Shown one piece after another: positions 12,586 to 23,440 of a stretch of DNA of 64,000 nt. The stretch lies in contig QVOM02000021.1 in NCBI GenBank assembly GCA_003586115.2, positions 5,832,119 to 5,896,118 of the forward strand, read 5' to 3'. The notes beneath the pieces were generated by a model that saw only the letters and a program-made list of their open reading frames with translations, did not search any database and was not told the origin of the DNA. Within the stretch, counting starts at the first letter, position 1, and each line of letters begins with the position of its first letter. Position numbers and translations under genes: made by a program. The DNA comes from Salvator merianae (taxonomy: Eukaryota; Chordata; Lepidosauria; Squamata; Teiidae).

Positions 12586-12740
12586 TCTATTTATTTATTT
12601 AAAATATTTATATACCACTTTGCATTAAAGTCTAATTTTGAAGCCATTAGAGAATAAATAAAGCTAAAATCATATCAGTCATATAAAAATATGATTAAAA
12701 TCAAAGATGGGGGAAACAAACAATTGGTACCCACAAACCA
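12586..12740 (-). mobile_element. Possible L3-like LINE 3' end
   Basis: TATTTATTTATTTAAAATAT followed by TTATATACCACTTTGC resembles the reverse complement of the L3/CR1 3' terminus. The body has decayed beyond recognition and the boundary with the following L1 is uncertain. Confidence 0.4.
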
Positions 12741-14360
12741 GAAGTGTAGGTATCCTACTATCTCTGTATCCCCCTCACCCTCACATTTTACACCAACCTC
12801 CTGCTGCTGTAAGAATTAAATTACATTATTTGATGTTTCTGTCGCACAATTAATTTGTTTTCACACAAATATAATTATTTTCTTCCATCTTTTCTGTACA
12901 CTCTTTTCCCATTTGATCCTTTATTTTCAATTTTTGTTCTCTAACATCAAAAATCAACATTTCCCTATATATTGGTACCATCTATCTTTAGACCATTTAT
13001 TATGATCCTTTCAACCTAATGCAATTACTACTTGAGCCACAATAACCATTTCACTCAAAGCATACTTGTTTCTAGTCCTGTAAAACTTTGCAGTATGCAT
13101 GCCTCTTTGGTTAATGTTATTCTTTCCTGATATATCTACAATGATTTCTTATATATTCTTCTCCAAAACTCTTGTACTTTAGGACACTGCCACCACATAT
13201 GATTATATGTTCCTGTCTTTTCCCCATATTTGTATTAAACTGTTTTCTGTATCCGTTTGAGAATTAATTACTATTTGATAAATACCAACATTTGTTCCTC
13301 TTTCTTGTTCTAGTGTCTTGTCTATAATCTTTTCAAAACTAGTCAATGGTTTCTGAACTGCTTCTATATTTTCCATTTGTTCTAAATAGTTATACCATCC
13401 TATGGCTTGAATCCAATTTTCTCTATTATTTCCAATTATTTCATCTCTTCTTACTGGTTCTTTGTTTTATAAAAATCACATAACCTTTCATATCTCTGTT
13501 GTTCTAATCACTAGTGTTTCTTTATTCAGTAGTTCACTATTACTGTTTAGTAATTCTATTGAGTTTAGCTTAGTTTTTGAGGAAGTAGATCAAATTTCCA
13601 ACATTACTTTCATCAGTCCATAATTATTTGTAATTATTTTCTTAAACTTTTTCTATACATTGTTAACATGCAATATTTTATACATTGTTTCTACATTTAC
13701 CCATTTTTTCTCAGTGAAAAACCTTTGCTAGTTGAACTACATCATCATATTTTATTAATGACTGTAGTCCCCATCTGCCATCTCTCCTGTGAGCATAAAA
13801 TACTGTCTGTATAAATCTTGGTTTCTTATTCTCTGATAACCAATATCTACTTTTCTTATTCCACATTAATAATATATCCCTGATAACCAATATCTAATCT
13901 CCTTATCCCACATTAATAATACATCCCTGATAATCAATATCTAATCTCCTTATCCCACATTAATAATACATCCCTGATAATCAATATCTAATCTCCTTAT
14001 CCCACACTAATAATACATTTTAAAATATTTTTATAAGAATAATTTGAAATGGAGGTAATATCTTTAGGATTATCAACTTTTTTTAATGCTCTAATCCCTC
14101 CTAGCATGTTTAGCTTCTTACTTTTTCATTTTTTTCATTTGCTTGTTTATGTTGGGCCATGTTTGAGTATAATGATATGGTATTAGTTTTTCTACATTCC
14201 TACATATTGTTACTACCAAATACTTTAATTTCCTAAATCCTAATTTTAACCCTGTCATTCCAGTAATTTCTTCATGTATTGTGGGATTTGTATTCAAATT
14301 TGTATTTTTCACAGACAAAGGTAGGACATGAATGATTATTGATAACTTTCCCAAAATACT
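12741..14360 (-). pseudogene. L1 LINE ORF2 remnant
   Basis: Minus-strand translation gives pieces of L1 ORF2 in the right order. Near 14,320-14,100 the frame reads GFRKLKYLVVTICRN and WPNINKQMKKMKKWEKLNML, the segment after the RT core. Near 13,900-13,780 come KKPRFIQTVFYAHRRDGRWG and SLIKYDDVVQLA. Near 13,215-13,155 comes KTGTYNHMWWQCPKVQEFW, the C-terminal H-x-W-W-x-C zinc-knuckle region. Several stops and frameshifts separate them. The sequence is strongly AT-rich. Both ends are fuzzy and no poly(A) or target duplication was found. A 47-bp tandem repeat has expanded inside the reading frame (13,831-14,018). Confidence 0.7.
13831..14018. repeat. 47-bp minisatellite inside L1
   Basis: About four tandem units of CATTAATAATACATCCCTGA then TAATCAATATCTAATC then TCCTTATCCCA. 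The first unit is diverged and the last three are nearly identical. The unit derives from L1 coding sequence (minus-strand MWDKEIRYWLSGM), so this is a local expansion within the dead LINE. A 47-bp unit is not a multiple of three, so each unit shifts the frame. Confidence 0.92.
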
Positions 14361-15584
14361 GTGAAGAAAATGCTCTGACCATAAATGAAGAGAAGCAAAG
14401 ATCATGGCCTATTCTGGAGAAAAGAGGCTTCCTTCCTGTTTTAGCAGAATAAAAGGGGAATTAGGAGATGATGTACAGATGACAAATCCTGCTTAAAAGT
14501 TACCTGTAGGGACTAAAGTGAGGAGCTGTTGTTTCTCATCCAGAGTCACATTGGGCATGTGGTGGAGGAATGGAAACCTTTCAAAACCTTGTACTGTTTT
14601 TGATAAAGGATTCTGGACTCTCTTCTGGCTCATTCTTCCTGGATAGAACCTTGATTGTTTCTACTCAACCTGTCTGTCGCCTTCCAGGTGAAGCAGTTGT
14701 GAGATATTGTCTGTTGCTGACTCCTGAGGCAATGCTAACAAGAGAGACATATGCTAGTCCTGATATCCAGGAATCTCTTGCAGACACAGTCACACACTTG
14801 CTTTGCCTTTCTGGGGAAAATGACAAGGAGGGGTTTTAGGGGATAATGAAATGGAATTCTTTAGGCTAACTGTGCAGTGCTCCAAAGGCTGCCTTGTACT
14901 TGCCAAAATTATGTCCAAAATTCAGATTTTAGGGATTCTGGGGCTACAGCATAGTTTCTAAAAAGCTAGAGCAGAACTTAGTTTCCAAAGAGAGGTCATT
15001 GCACTGTTCAGGTTAACAGTCCAGTGCAGGCAAAACAAAGTCATGGGGATCAGTCTAGAGGCAGGATCAGGCAAGGCCTAAGGGACCTTCCAGACAACAC
15101 GGGGAAATGCTTGTCTTTACAGACTGCGTGGGCTCCTTTGGCACAATGTTGGACTGAAGTTCTGGGAGCATGCCATGCCCAGCCCTTTTCCTACAGATTT
15201 TTTTGTGTTTGCAGTGAGCTTCCAGAAATTGAAACAAGAGCTGTGTTGGAGGAGCCCCACAAGATGTTGAATCACCTGGGAACATAGTGGATGATTTCCC
15301 ACAATATCTTTAATTTGATTTTTTTGATGGCTATAGACTGGGAGCACTCTGACATGGTATTCAGGCTGTGTGTTGGTCTTGCCATAATGCTACAGGCTGC
15401 CGGCATTTCTAACAAGTCTGAAGAAAGCATGTGACAGGTTGGTAACATACTAAGAAGTATCTCAGAAGGCCTAAAGCACATGACTACACTGGCCATTGAA
15501 GGACAGCAAGCATGCTGTTAATCAGACGGATCCTGACAAAAACATCACTGCTGGTGGTTGACAGATTATTTGGGGCTTTTTTGA
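14361..15584. other. No recognisable feature
   Basis: Only short open frames (up to 89 codons on the plus strand, 14,570-14,839) without motifs. No repeats or element ends were seen. Confidence 0.5.
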
Positions 15585-15655
15585 TACTTATTTAGAACTC
15601 TGTCTTTCTCTCTACCCCAAGGTCTCAGGGCAGCTTACAATAAAATTGTCAAAAT
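15585..15655 (-). mobile_element. Possible LINE 3' end fragment
   Basis: CTACCCCAAGGTCTCAGGGC then AGCTTACAATAAAATTG resembles the reverse complement of the L3/CR1 terminal hairpin region seen at 9.5 kb. It is short and diverged. Confidence 0.4.
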
Positions 15656-15814
15656 TGTATTATTTGTTTTGTATGCTTCAGCATTTGATTTCATGTATCT
15701 TGAGTCTGTGACTTCAGGAATATCAGAAAAGGATTGTACCACGCCCCCAGTGGCCAAAGGATGGAACTGCATGGAGGGCAGTCATGCATTTTGAACTTGT
15801 ACCAATCCTGAGGG

Positions 15815-16020
15815 AAGTGAATGTAGCTCAGTGGTAAAGCAAGTTGCCTGAAAAGCAGAGGGTCACAGATTTGACTCCCAGCTTCTGCACGGAAGCTAGC
15901 AGTGGTAAACCACTCCTATATCTTTGCCAAGAAAACTGCATAGAGGTGTCCACAGAGGTGTCCTCCAGTAGTCAAACAGGAATTGGATACAACTCGATGG
16001 TACCCAACAACAACAAAACC
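15815..16020 (+). mobile_element. tRNA-derived SINE with Bov-B-like tail
   Basis: The head is tRNA-like. A Pol III box A match TAGCTCAGTGG lies at 15,824-15,834 and a box B match GATTTGACTCC at 15,868-15,878 (9 of 11 to the consensus). The unrelated body contains TTTGCCAAGAAAACTGCATA, close to the Bov-B leader at 35,505. The 3' end reads GGATACAACTCGATGGTACC then CAACAACAACAAAAC. Such a tail lets a SINE borrow LINE machinery. This design is known for squamate SINEs. It is not a functional tRNA because the cloverleaf stems do not pair well. Confidence 0.8.
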
Positions 16021-16444
16021 ATTCCTTAGAAGCCACTATTTTTCAAAAGCACATCAAAAATATATAGTAGATTAGGAGCAAAACAGGATAGACGATATGC
16101 CAGATATCGTGCTTGCTTGCTTGCTTATCTGAATATCTAGATGATTTCCTTCTATTGACTACAGGTGACTCAGGCACATTAAAATGAATCTAAAATCTAG
16201 GGCCAGTCTGTTATCATTGACAGCATCATAGATGGGTCAAAACACAGGTTTTGGGATGGTGCTTATTTTTTTACTGACTTGTTTTCAAGCAAGAGTGAAA
16301 GCGTCTCTATGGGTACGGCTGCAGCACATGTCATCACACATGTGTGTGATATTATCATGGGGTTGTTTTACCCCATGGGGTATTCCTGGATTCGTCACTG
16401 TCATTTGAGACCCATGTGACAGCCAAAGTCAGGAGTGTCTCCCT
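16021..16444. other. Short hairpins, otherwise nothing
   Basis: A small (GCTT)n run occurs at 16,110-16,127. Two short inverted repeats stand close together: ATCACACATGTGTGTGAT near 16,333 and CATGGGG...CCCCATG at 16,357-16,378. They look incidental. Confidence 0.4.
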
Positions 16445-17130
16445 CCATCTTTGACTGGTTCGCCAGCTTCAGCCTTTCTTGAATAGGGATAACTTGGCCA
16501 CAGTAATCCACGCTCTGGTAACCTCCAGATACTGTCATGTACTGTACATGGGGCTACCCTTGAAAACGGTCCAGAAGCTAGAACTAGTACAGGATGCAGC
16601 AGCTTGACTGTTGATGGGAGTCTCTGGCCAGATGCACATCACACCATTTCTGAAAGATCTGTACAAGTTGCCTATTCGCTAACGAGCCCAATTCAAGGTG
16701 TTGATGCTAACATATAAAGCCCTAAATGGCTTGGGTCATGGTTATCTGAAGGGACACCTTCTCCCATATAGACCTGCCTGTGTGTTGAGATCTCAAGGAG
16801 CAGGCCTTCTTGGAGTATCTCTTCTCTCAGAGGTACAAGGGGCAAGGACACTCAAGAGGGCCTTTTCTGTGGTGGCCCCCAGATGCTAAAACAGCCTCCC
16901 TCTGGAGGATCACCAAGTGTCTACATTGTATGGTTTTCAGCACCTGGTTAAAACATACTTCTTCACGCAGGTCTTTGATGTTTAGCTTCCTCTGACTGTT
17001 GTCTGCCAGGGCGGGAGGGGTGGAGGATTATATTTTAAATATATTTTAGATTATCCTATATATTTTATTATTGTGACCCACCATGGGTTCTTTTAGTGAA
17101 GGATGGGATATACATTCTTAAATAAAAATC
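16445..17130 (+). pseudogene. L3-like CR1 LINE, RT C-terminus and 3' end
   Basis: Plus-strand 3' portion of the same LINE family as at 45.8 kb. It begins in the region coding for QLRPLLERDDLATVIHAL-like residues. It continues through LVQDAAA near 16,585 and the QFKVLMLTYKALNGLGHGYL segment near 16,690-16,745. It ends with a terminal sequence containing GACCCACCATGGGTTC and AATAAAAATC near 17,130. Stops interrupt the frame. It is 5' truncated, as expected for target-primed insertion. No target duplication was found. Confidence 0.82.
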
Positions 17131-18588
17131 ATGCACGCACAGAGAACCTCAGTGCACATCTGCACATGCACAATGATTTGCACTGACATGTACCACAGTC
17201 CCATCCACAAAGGGGGTTATAACTGTGGTGACTTGCTTTTGGGAAGCAGGTAAGTTCTCCACACCACATGGATTCCAAGACAGCCAGGACTGTGAGATAA
17301 AGCACCTGACAGTCCCAGACCTCTCCTCAGTTTGTGCAAACTGCAGTTCAGCCCATCCCTAGTGCCCAGAAAATGTGTCTTCCAAACTTGAGTGGATTTT
17401 ACTGATAATACTTCATTATTGGATTTGAGTTAGGCAGAACTATTGTGCAACCAGAGATTATGACTGATTTGCGTCTTGCTGTCGTTAATTAGCAGCTTTT
17501 ATTTTCCTGGGCATGACCATGGGTGTGTACAAACAAATTATATTACAGACGCACACTGAACAGTACGGTCAGGCAATGATGATTAGATGGTGCAGTATTC
17601 TGGCTCTGAATTGTAGACCGTCATCCATTGTTTGTGCAACTGCAGTTCCTTTTTCTCCGGTCTGATTCATTCTGAGTCATACTGAATGTATCCTTGTCAA
17701 AATGGGGCGCACAGCAGAGGGGGTTGTCGTACTTGTTCTGCACCATTAGGTAATTGTATGAGTCTTTCCACGAGAAATGTCTGTTAGGCTGGCAGAGTGA
17801 AGAAGAAGAAAACCCGGTGAGAGAGTGTAGGCGTTAGTGAGAGCATACACAGTCTCGGGGGAAAGGAAATATGCCCGGTCCCAATGCAACAGATAATGTT
17901 AGCATGTTGTTGATGATGACAAATTCACTATCATTTGAGTTGTCACCTTCTATTAATTCAGGACAGACTGAAAAATTACAGTTTTTTAAAAAAGCTTTGT
18001 CATGCACAGTATTTTTAAAAAAATCATGTGATTATTTCCCATTATTATTATTACTACTATTGTACACAGCATGAGTGTACAATAAGTACAAAACAAGGTC
18101 TCTGCCCTGGGAAACTTATAATTTAAATGTAGGTGTTGGATATGGAACTGGGAGAAAGACAAAACAGAGAACAAAACAGGGAAGAAGTGAAGACAGCAAG
18201 AGGCAAACACATATAAAATGCAGTTACAAAAGCATTTGCTTTGTTCTTGTTGGGAAGGCAGGAAAAAGGAGCCATTGCTTTATATATTATATAATGGTAA
18301 AGAATACTTACCCTTGTCTACCAAGTTACTAAGCTAGCAAAAATGTAGATATAATTCTTAGTAATTATTCTGAGTCAGGTGACTTAAACTTAGCAATTCA
18401 TAAACACTGTACAGTACTTTCAAAGTGCATACCAAAGAGCTGTCACCATTGCAGTTTTTCCTGGCACAACGTTGTTACAGAAATATTGTGATATGGTTTG
18501 TACTGGGAGGCTTGAACCAATCCAGAAGTCTGCTTCAGTTGCACAGAGTTGCTCATTCATCTTTGGTAATAGCCTATAACAGAGTATC
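17131..18588. other. Unique sequence, no gene recognised
   Basis: The part from about 17,380 to 18,010 is free of recognisable repeats, has balanced composition and contains TCGTTAATTAGCAGC (homeodomain-type core) near 17,483. That makes it a weak candidate for conserved non-coding DNA. From 18,010 to 18,580 it is AT-rich with short frames only. Confidence 0.35.
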
Positions 18589-18694
18589 GTTCTGCACTGG
18601 GCCTTATTGCAGATTATATCGCAGAATAGAGGCCTGCCATTCACATGCTTGTGCAGACAACGGCAGCCCCCGCCCAGAGCCTGCCATAGTCTGT
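18589..18694 (+). mobile_element. Palindromic MITE, partial copy
   Basis: TTCTGCACTGGGCCTTATTG then CAGATTATAT and CAGAATAGAGGCCTGCCATT match the left arm of the MITE at 27,750. The right part (AGCCTGCCATAGTCTGTACC) stops where SINE-like text begins. The extreme GGCCC terminus is lost. Confidence 0.7.
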
Positions 18695-18737
18695 ACCACT
18701 TCTATATCTTTGCCAAGAAAACTGCATCGAGGTGTCC
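18695..18737 (+). mobile_element. SINE body fragment
   Basis: CTTCTATATCTTTGCCAAGA then AAACTGCATCGAGGTGTCCA is the same body segment as in the SINE at 15,914-15,952. It is joined directly to the MITE fragment with no tRNA head or tail, so this is a rearranged scrap. Confidence 0.7.
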
Positions 18738-18792
18738 ACCAGTGGCGGCTGCCGGCTTTAAAAGCAGGTGTTCGCACCCCACGCAAAGCACT

Positions 18793-18886
18793 CCATGGCT
18801 GTTCGCGGGGCCTCTGTGCCTCTGTAGTGCTGCAGCAGGTCTGCTGTGGCAGTATGGAGGCCCGGAGGCCCCGCGAACAGCCATGG
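18793..18886. repeat. Inverted repeat with perfect 22-bp arms
   Basis: Arms at 18,793-18,814 and 18,865-18,886 (CCATGGCTGTTCGCGGGGCC plus TC and its exact complement) enclose a 50-bp loop. Imperfect pairing continues inward. The arms are CpG-containing and GC-rich, unlike the flanks. No known element was recognised. Confidence 0.9.
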
Positions 18887-18899
18887 CACTCCTCATGGT

Positions 18900-19448
18900 A
18901 TAATTCATCAGAAAGATCTCCTGTACAAGACCCATTGAAGTTTAGGGAGTTGTGATCCCGTATACGCTATTTGTCAAATGTTCCTGAAATTTAGAACCAC
19001 TCCAGGCAGCTTGAGAAGTTGAGATGAAGTTAATTTCATGGCATTTGCTGCATGTTCAGAGAACATTTAAAAGATCATCTGAAGTTCACATTTCATCCTG
19101 GGTGGAGTGTTGGGTGTTCATCCGATGCACACCCACTTCTTGCAGTGTTGCCTGCAATGTCATTTACCTCTTCTTAACCCTTAAAAATAGCTCCCTACCT
19201 CCACTTCTGCTTTCTTCCTTGGGGAGCGGGGAGTACATTTAAACCTGCAGGTCCTGCTACAACTCCTGCCTGGAAGCTCCCCCAATTCTGAAGCCACTGT
19301 ACCTGTCCCTTATGACTTTACTTCATTTTCTCCTCCTGCTGCAGACTTAGCCTTGGTTTCTGAGATAGGAAGCAATGTCAACCCTCCCCCCCCCCCAGTT
19401 TCCATTGCACTGGGGAATGAAAATTGAGGGGCTCTCAGTGAGGTGGGT
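18900..19448. other. No recognisable feature
   Basis: Unique sequence with a C10 run near 19,386 and short frames only. Confidence 0.5.
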
Positions 19449-19737
19449 GAAATCTCATACTTATTTATTTACTATTTGCATTTTTATCCCGCCCTATATG
19501 TGATGGTCTTGGGGCAGGCTATAACATTAAAAACCAATATAAAATGAATATACTAAAATAATAACAGTGTCGAAAATGGGGAGAAAAAATTGTTTTCTCC
19601 CCAAAGGCCAGGGTAAAGAGGTGCATCTTCACTGCTTTCCTAAACATATAAAGTGAAGGTGCATGACGCACTTCAGGGGGAAGACTATTCCATAGTCTGG
19701 GAGCCATCACTGAGAAGGCCCTATCCTGGGTGCCCAC
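19449..19737 (-). pseudogene. L3-like LINE 3' end
   Basis: Minus-strand frame at 19,737-19,519 reads RAFSVMAPRLWNSLPPEVRH then FRKAVKMHLFTLAFGEK, the extreme C-terminus of the L3/CR1 ORF2. It is followed by the UTR with GGGCGGGATAAAAATGCAAA-type sequence and AAAT repeats toward 19,450. It is 5' truncated. Confidence 0.85.
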
Positions 19738-20094
19738 CCCTTTTGCTACTGAGGTTGGTGGTACTTTCTCCTCAGATTTTGTTCTTTTATCTTAAGTTCA
19801 GATTATGTGTAATTAACATGATGATTGCCTTTTAGACCACTGAGCAGTTTAACACTTCATGAAATCTGTGGCAGGGTATTTTCAGTGATGGTGCCATGGA
19901 TATCCTCCACAGATAAGCTTTTTAAATGCATCTGATTTGACTTCTCAAGTTGACCTCTGTATTTCCTCCTGACTTCTTTTTTTCTCCCTTATTGTTATGC
20001 CAGTCTCCTATACTGTAATATTTTGTTACGTGGCCTTTTTTCTAAATTATGGTCTTTAACTACCTTTGAGGCAGCAGTCACACCACAACCTGAT
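19738..20094. other. No recognisable feature
   Basis: AT-rich unique sequence between a LINE end and a tandem array. Nothing identifiable. Confidence 0.5.
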
Positions 20095-20602
20095 AGTCCA
20101 TTTCAGGATGGACCGGGAATGTAGTCCATTTTAGGCTTCCTCACGTCTACCCTGGGAGGTGAGGTGAGGCAGCTCTGGGAGCTGCAGAGCCATATTGCTG
20201 TTGGCAGTAGGTGGGGAAGGGCATGCCAGGCAGGCCAGCTCTGGTTGCCCTCTCTGGCCCAGAGCCCCAGAGCTCCAGAGCTGCTGGCTACCCTCCACAC
20301 TGTGGCATATGCAACAGGCCACACGCAACCAGAACACAGCTGGTAGTGACTAGCTTGGGCTGCTTCTCCAGCTCTGGGTGACAAGAGCTCTCTCCGGCTA
20401 CGGGCACCATCGGCTGCCCTCCATGCTGTGGCCATGCACAATGAGCCGTGTGCAGCCAGAACACAGCTGGCAATAGCCAGTTTAGGTTGCCCCCTCCAGC
20501 TCCAGGTGCCAGAGATTGCTGATTGCCCTCTACACTGCTGTAGAACTGGGCAAAGACTGGTAGTCCCTTGCCTGGGTCTGTTTCCTGCAGCTGAAATGGA
20601 CT
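20095..20602. repeat. 127-bp tandem array between inverted ends
   Basis: About 2.8 diverged units with period 127 bp. CCAGAACACAGCTGG recurs at 20,329 and 20,456, and GGCTGCCCTCCA-type blocks recur in step. The array is bounded by a 12-bp perfect inverted repeat, AGTCCATTTCAG at 20,095-20,106 and CTGAAATGGACT at 20,591-20,602. It could be a non-autonomous transposon with an internal VNTR. The right end contains TTGCCTGGGTCTGTTTC, which recurs at 49,949 beside another array. Confidence 0.7.
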
Positions 20603-20689
20603 CAGTGCTTGGGGAAGGAAAGTTTCCAGAAAAAATGGAAACACACTTTGGTGTCTGATCCCTGAAGGCAGAGGACGGCCTCAGTTCTG

Positions 20690-20876
20690 ATTATAGGTAA
20701 GGTGCCTATCCTAAAGCCTAAAAGCCATTAGCAGGGAATCAAGAACAGGCAAAGGGCTTTCTTTGTCTTCTGTTGGGAATGCCCAGGAGCAATTGGTGGG
20801 CCATTGTGTGAGACAGGATGCTGGATAGATGGGTTGTCACCTGATCCAGCAAGGCTCCTCTTAAGTTCTTATGTAC
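20690..20876 (+). mobile_element. CR1 LINE 3' end
   Basis: Plus-strand CR1 tail containing AATGCCCAGGAGCAATTGGT, then GATCCAGCAAGGCTCCTC and TTAAGTTCTTATG at the end. It is strongly 5' truncated and non-coding. Confidence 0.82.
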
Positions 20877-21878
20877 TCAACAGCTGGCCTAAGAACTTCC
20901 CTTACCAGGTGAGTCCAGAAATATTGAAAACAAATAGGTATGTTTACATATTACAAGAAATTGCAGCAACTGTTGTGGTTGAATTCAAAGATTCTGCAGT
21001 CTAGCATGTTCCATTTAAATAGCTCACAAGCAGCGGAGGGAAACAACAAGGCAATCATGTTTTCCTCCATTGCTCTGTGATTAGAGAAGATCAAAATGTC
21101 TGAACATTTGATTTGGACTGAATGGGGCAGGAACCAGAGGAAAGAGCAGCACAGATTAAACCTCTTCTTGAAATCATAGGCTGAGGCACCACTGATTTCC
21201 CTCATTATCAAGGAGAAATGTTGCTGTGCAGAGGAAGGAACAGAAATGTCTTCAGCAAACAAGATGAAATGAAATTAGTGTCACATAATCTGAACTTAAC
21301 AATGTTAGCATTTACCAAAACATGCATGCCAACAGTGTTTATTTAAAAAGCAGATATTAAAACAAAAAGAGGAAAAATATGACTGTGTTTTTCTGGAGAG
21401 TGGTGCTCTTATTTTGAACATTAAAAAAAAAACCAACAAAACTTTCAGCTAACAGAGAAATTATGAGAGCATCTCCCTCTGTTTTTCTCTGTCTGTCTTT
21501 CTGTCTCTTTTTTTAAAACCATGTAGCTTGCAGTAAAATCCATTATCAGGCCTTTGTTTGAATTCAGTTCACATCATCTTCTCATGGGCTATAAAGAGGT
21601 TCACTCTGTTCCGGAACAGTAATCGCAATCCATTAAATTCAGTTTCCCGTAGTCTTTGTTCCCAGTTACATTCGATAATGTAGGAGTCTCTTTTTCTGCA
21701 TGTGTGTGAGAGAGAGAAGGGGAAAGAAAGAAAAAGATCTTCTTAAATGTTCATTTAAGAGCTTCAGAGAATTAACATGAAATTTTACTACCCACTGCAC
21801 TAAAATCTGTTTGCTTAGTTTTAATGATGTTCTTTCTAAAATTGTTTTAAGGAAAAAAGGAAAAAGCAAGCAGACAAA
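20877..21878. other. Unique sequence, no gene recognised
   Basis: Short frames only. The stretch 21,540-21,660 is non-repetitive. A (GT/GA) patch lies at 21,700-21,720. No element ends were found. Confidence 0.45.
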
Positions 21879-22298
21879 GGCCAACTCCAGACACCAGCTG
21901 AATATCACGCTAACAGGCGATATTCCGGAGAAAAACCCCTCTGGAATAATCACCTGTTTAATAGACAATGTGGGGCTAGCTCTGTCTGCGTGTGATACGA
22001 TGACGTGCACGTCCAGGTATTTCAACGGTGCAGAAGTGTGTGACTACCACCACTGCACATGCACAACTGTCTTTTTCGGCCCCTGGACGTGCACGGTGGC
22101 CACGGTCAAGTTGGAAGCGCCGTCCACAAGGTAAGTAACAGCAATGTCTCGGGAAAAACCCCAACCAGAGTCAGGTTTTCCCAAAATAGGTCATTGAGTG
22201 ATTCAGGGGGGATATAGTAGGGCTACGGTGGGGTCGCCACCAATACATGTGGCAATCCCACCATAGCGTAGACATATATCCCCCATCTGGATGGGGCC
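21879..22298 (+). mobile_element. 420-bp inverted-repeat element with inner palindrome
   Basis: Ends GGCCAACTCCAGAC and (inverted) GGCCCCATCCAGAT form imperfect terminal inverted repeats. Flanks AAA and AAC fall one base short of a 3-bp duplication. An inner palindrome at 22,205-22,285 has about 34-bp imperfect arms (GGATATAGTAGGGCTACGG and its partner). An open frame runs into AAGGTAAGTAA at 22,129-22,139, which looks like a splice donor, but it lies inside the repeat. Part of it is similar to the element at 25.04 kb. Confidence 0.65.
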
Positions 22299-23318
22299 AA
22301 CATTATTCTTAGTGAGGACAGCTCCTCAAGGGATTGCAAATGTTTCCTTTAATACAGCGGAAAGAGATTCATTTATTCAAATTATGATCTCTGAATGTGG
22401 GCACTGCTTTGTGTGACTGAAAAATTTCAACAGAGTCCTGAAACTAAGGATGCAATTTTTGCATTTTGCAGCTGATGATTCAGTGTGAAAGAGAAATACC
22501 TCTTTCCAAGTTTCTAAGATCTCACAAGTGCCTTTTTTTTTTATCAGGTGGGCGGACTGTTTGTTCTTAACTTTCTCTAATACTGTCAAATGCCTGCAGA
22601 ATAAAAAGATACTTATCTTTTTAGGTGGTGAGAGGAAACTGAAAAAAAGTGTTTTGAAAATGAATTGTATGGCAAGTTCCAGGGAACGATTAATCTTTAC
22701 ATTTCAAGAATTCACATCTTAACCAGTTAAGCTAGTGTGGCACAGCTGGTTGCCACTTTGTTTTTCAGTCCCAGATTGCTTTTAGTTTTGCTTGGCTCCC
22801 TTTGCAACAGAGCTGAGGTGATCTATGATGTTTTGAGGGGGGAAAACCTCCTCTGCACACCCTAATGCCAAAGTTTTCACTAGAGATCAGTTTTTCCATG
22901 TTTGCAGAAAGAGAATAGTTGCTTCAGGTTGCACCTAAGCTTGAGAGAAGCCTTGCTGTCTTGCCGTTTGCAAGTTTATTGCAAAAATTCCAGTGGCCAA
23001 TGCACAAGGCAGTTTCCGTTGTGATGTTGTGAAAATCCTGCTTGAAGGGCTAGCCAGTTTGGCTAAAGTGAACATTCCGTGATCTTGCTGTTTACGGTTG
23101 TGGTGGGTGTACGTCAATCAAACCCTCCTGCAAAGCCCGTCAACAGCACAGGCTGGTTTCCCAGCAAGATAATTAGCTCATTTGACATCAAGTCATCCAG
23201 AAAGGGGAGAATTGCCCATTTGTGGCATCAATCAATTGCCTTTCCCTTTCTACTCTTCAGTAATTTCAGGAGCATTTGCAGAAGAGAAGCACTCCAGCAG
23301 TCTGCATTTCTTGCCAAC

Positions 23319-23321
<3 letters not shown>
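22299..23321. other. No recognisable feature
   Basis: Unique sequence with short frames. A T10 run occurs at 22,533. No element or coding motif was recognised. Confidence 0.5.
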
Positions 23322-23376
<55 letters not shown>

Positions 23377-23377
23377 C
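23322..23377. repeat. Compound (GT)n(GA)n microsatellite
   Basis: About 17 GT units (23,322-23,356) change directly into about 11 GA units. The apparent reading frames across it are simple Val-Cys, Ser-Leu or Thr-His repeats and are not genes. Confidence 0.95.
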
Positions 23378-23440
23378 GCATACGTGTGTGAAAGAAAATA
23401 GTGGGAAAGAACACTGAGCCATATCTTTATCTGATTTTAC

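Noticed and set aside
13831..14018. CRISPR-like array
   Set aside because: Units are contiguous with no variable spacers. It is a minisatellite in vertebrate DNA.
15815..15885. Functional tRNA gene
   Set aside because: Boxes A and B are present, but box B is imperfect, stems pair poorly and the sequence continues into a SINE body and tail.
18425..18955. 176-codon plus-strand frame
   Set aside because: It runs through a MITE scrap, a SINE scrap and a GC-rich inverted repeat, so the openness comes from repeats.
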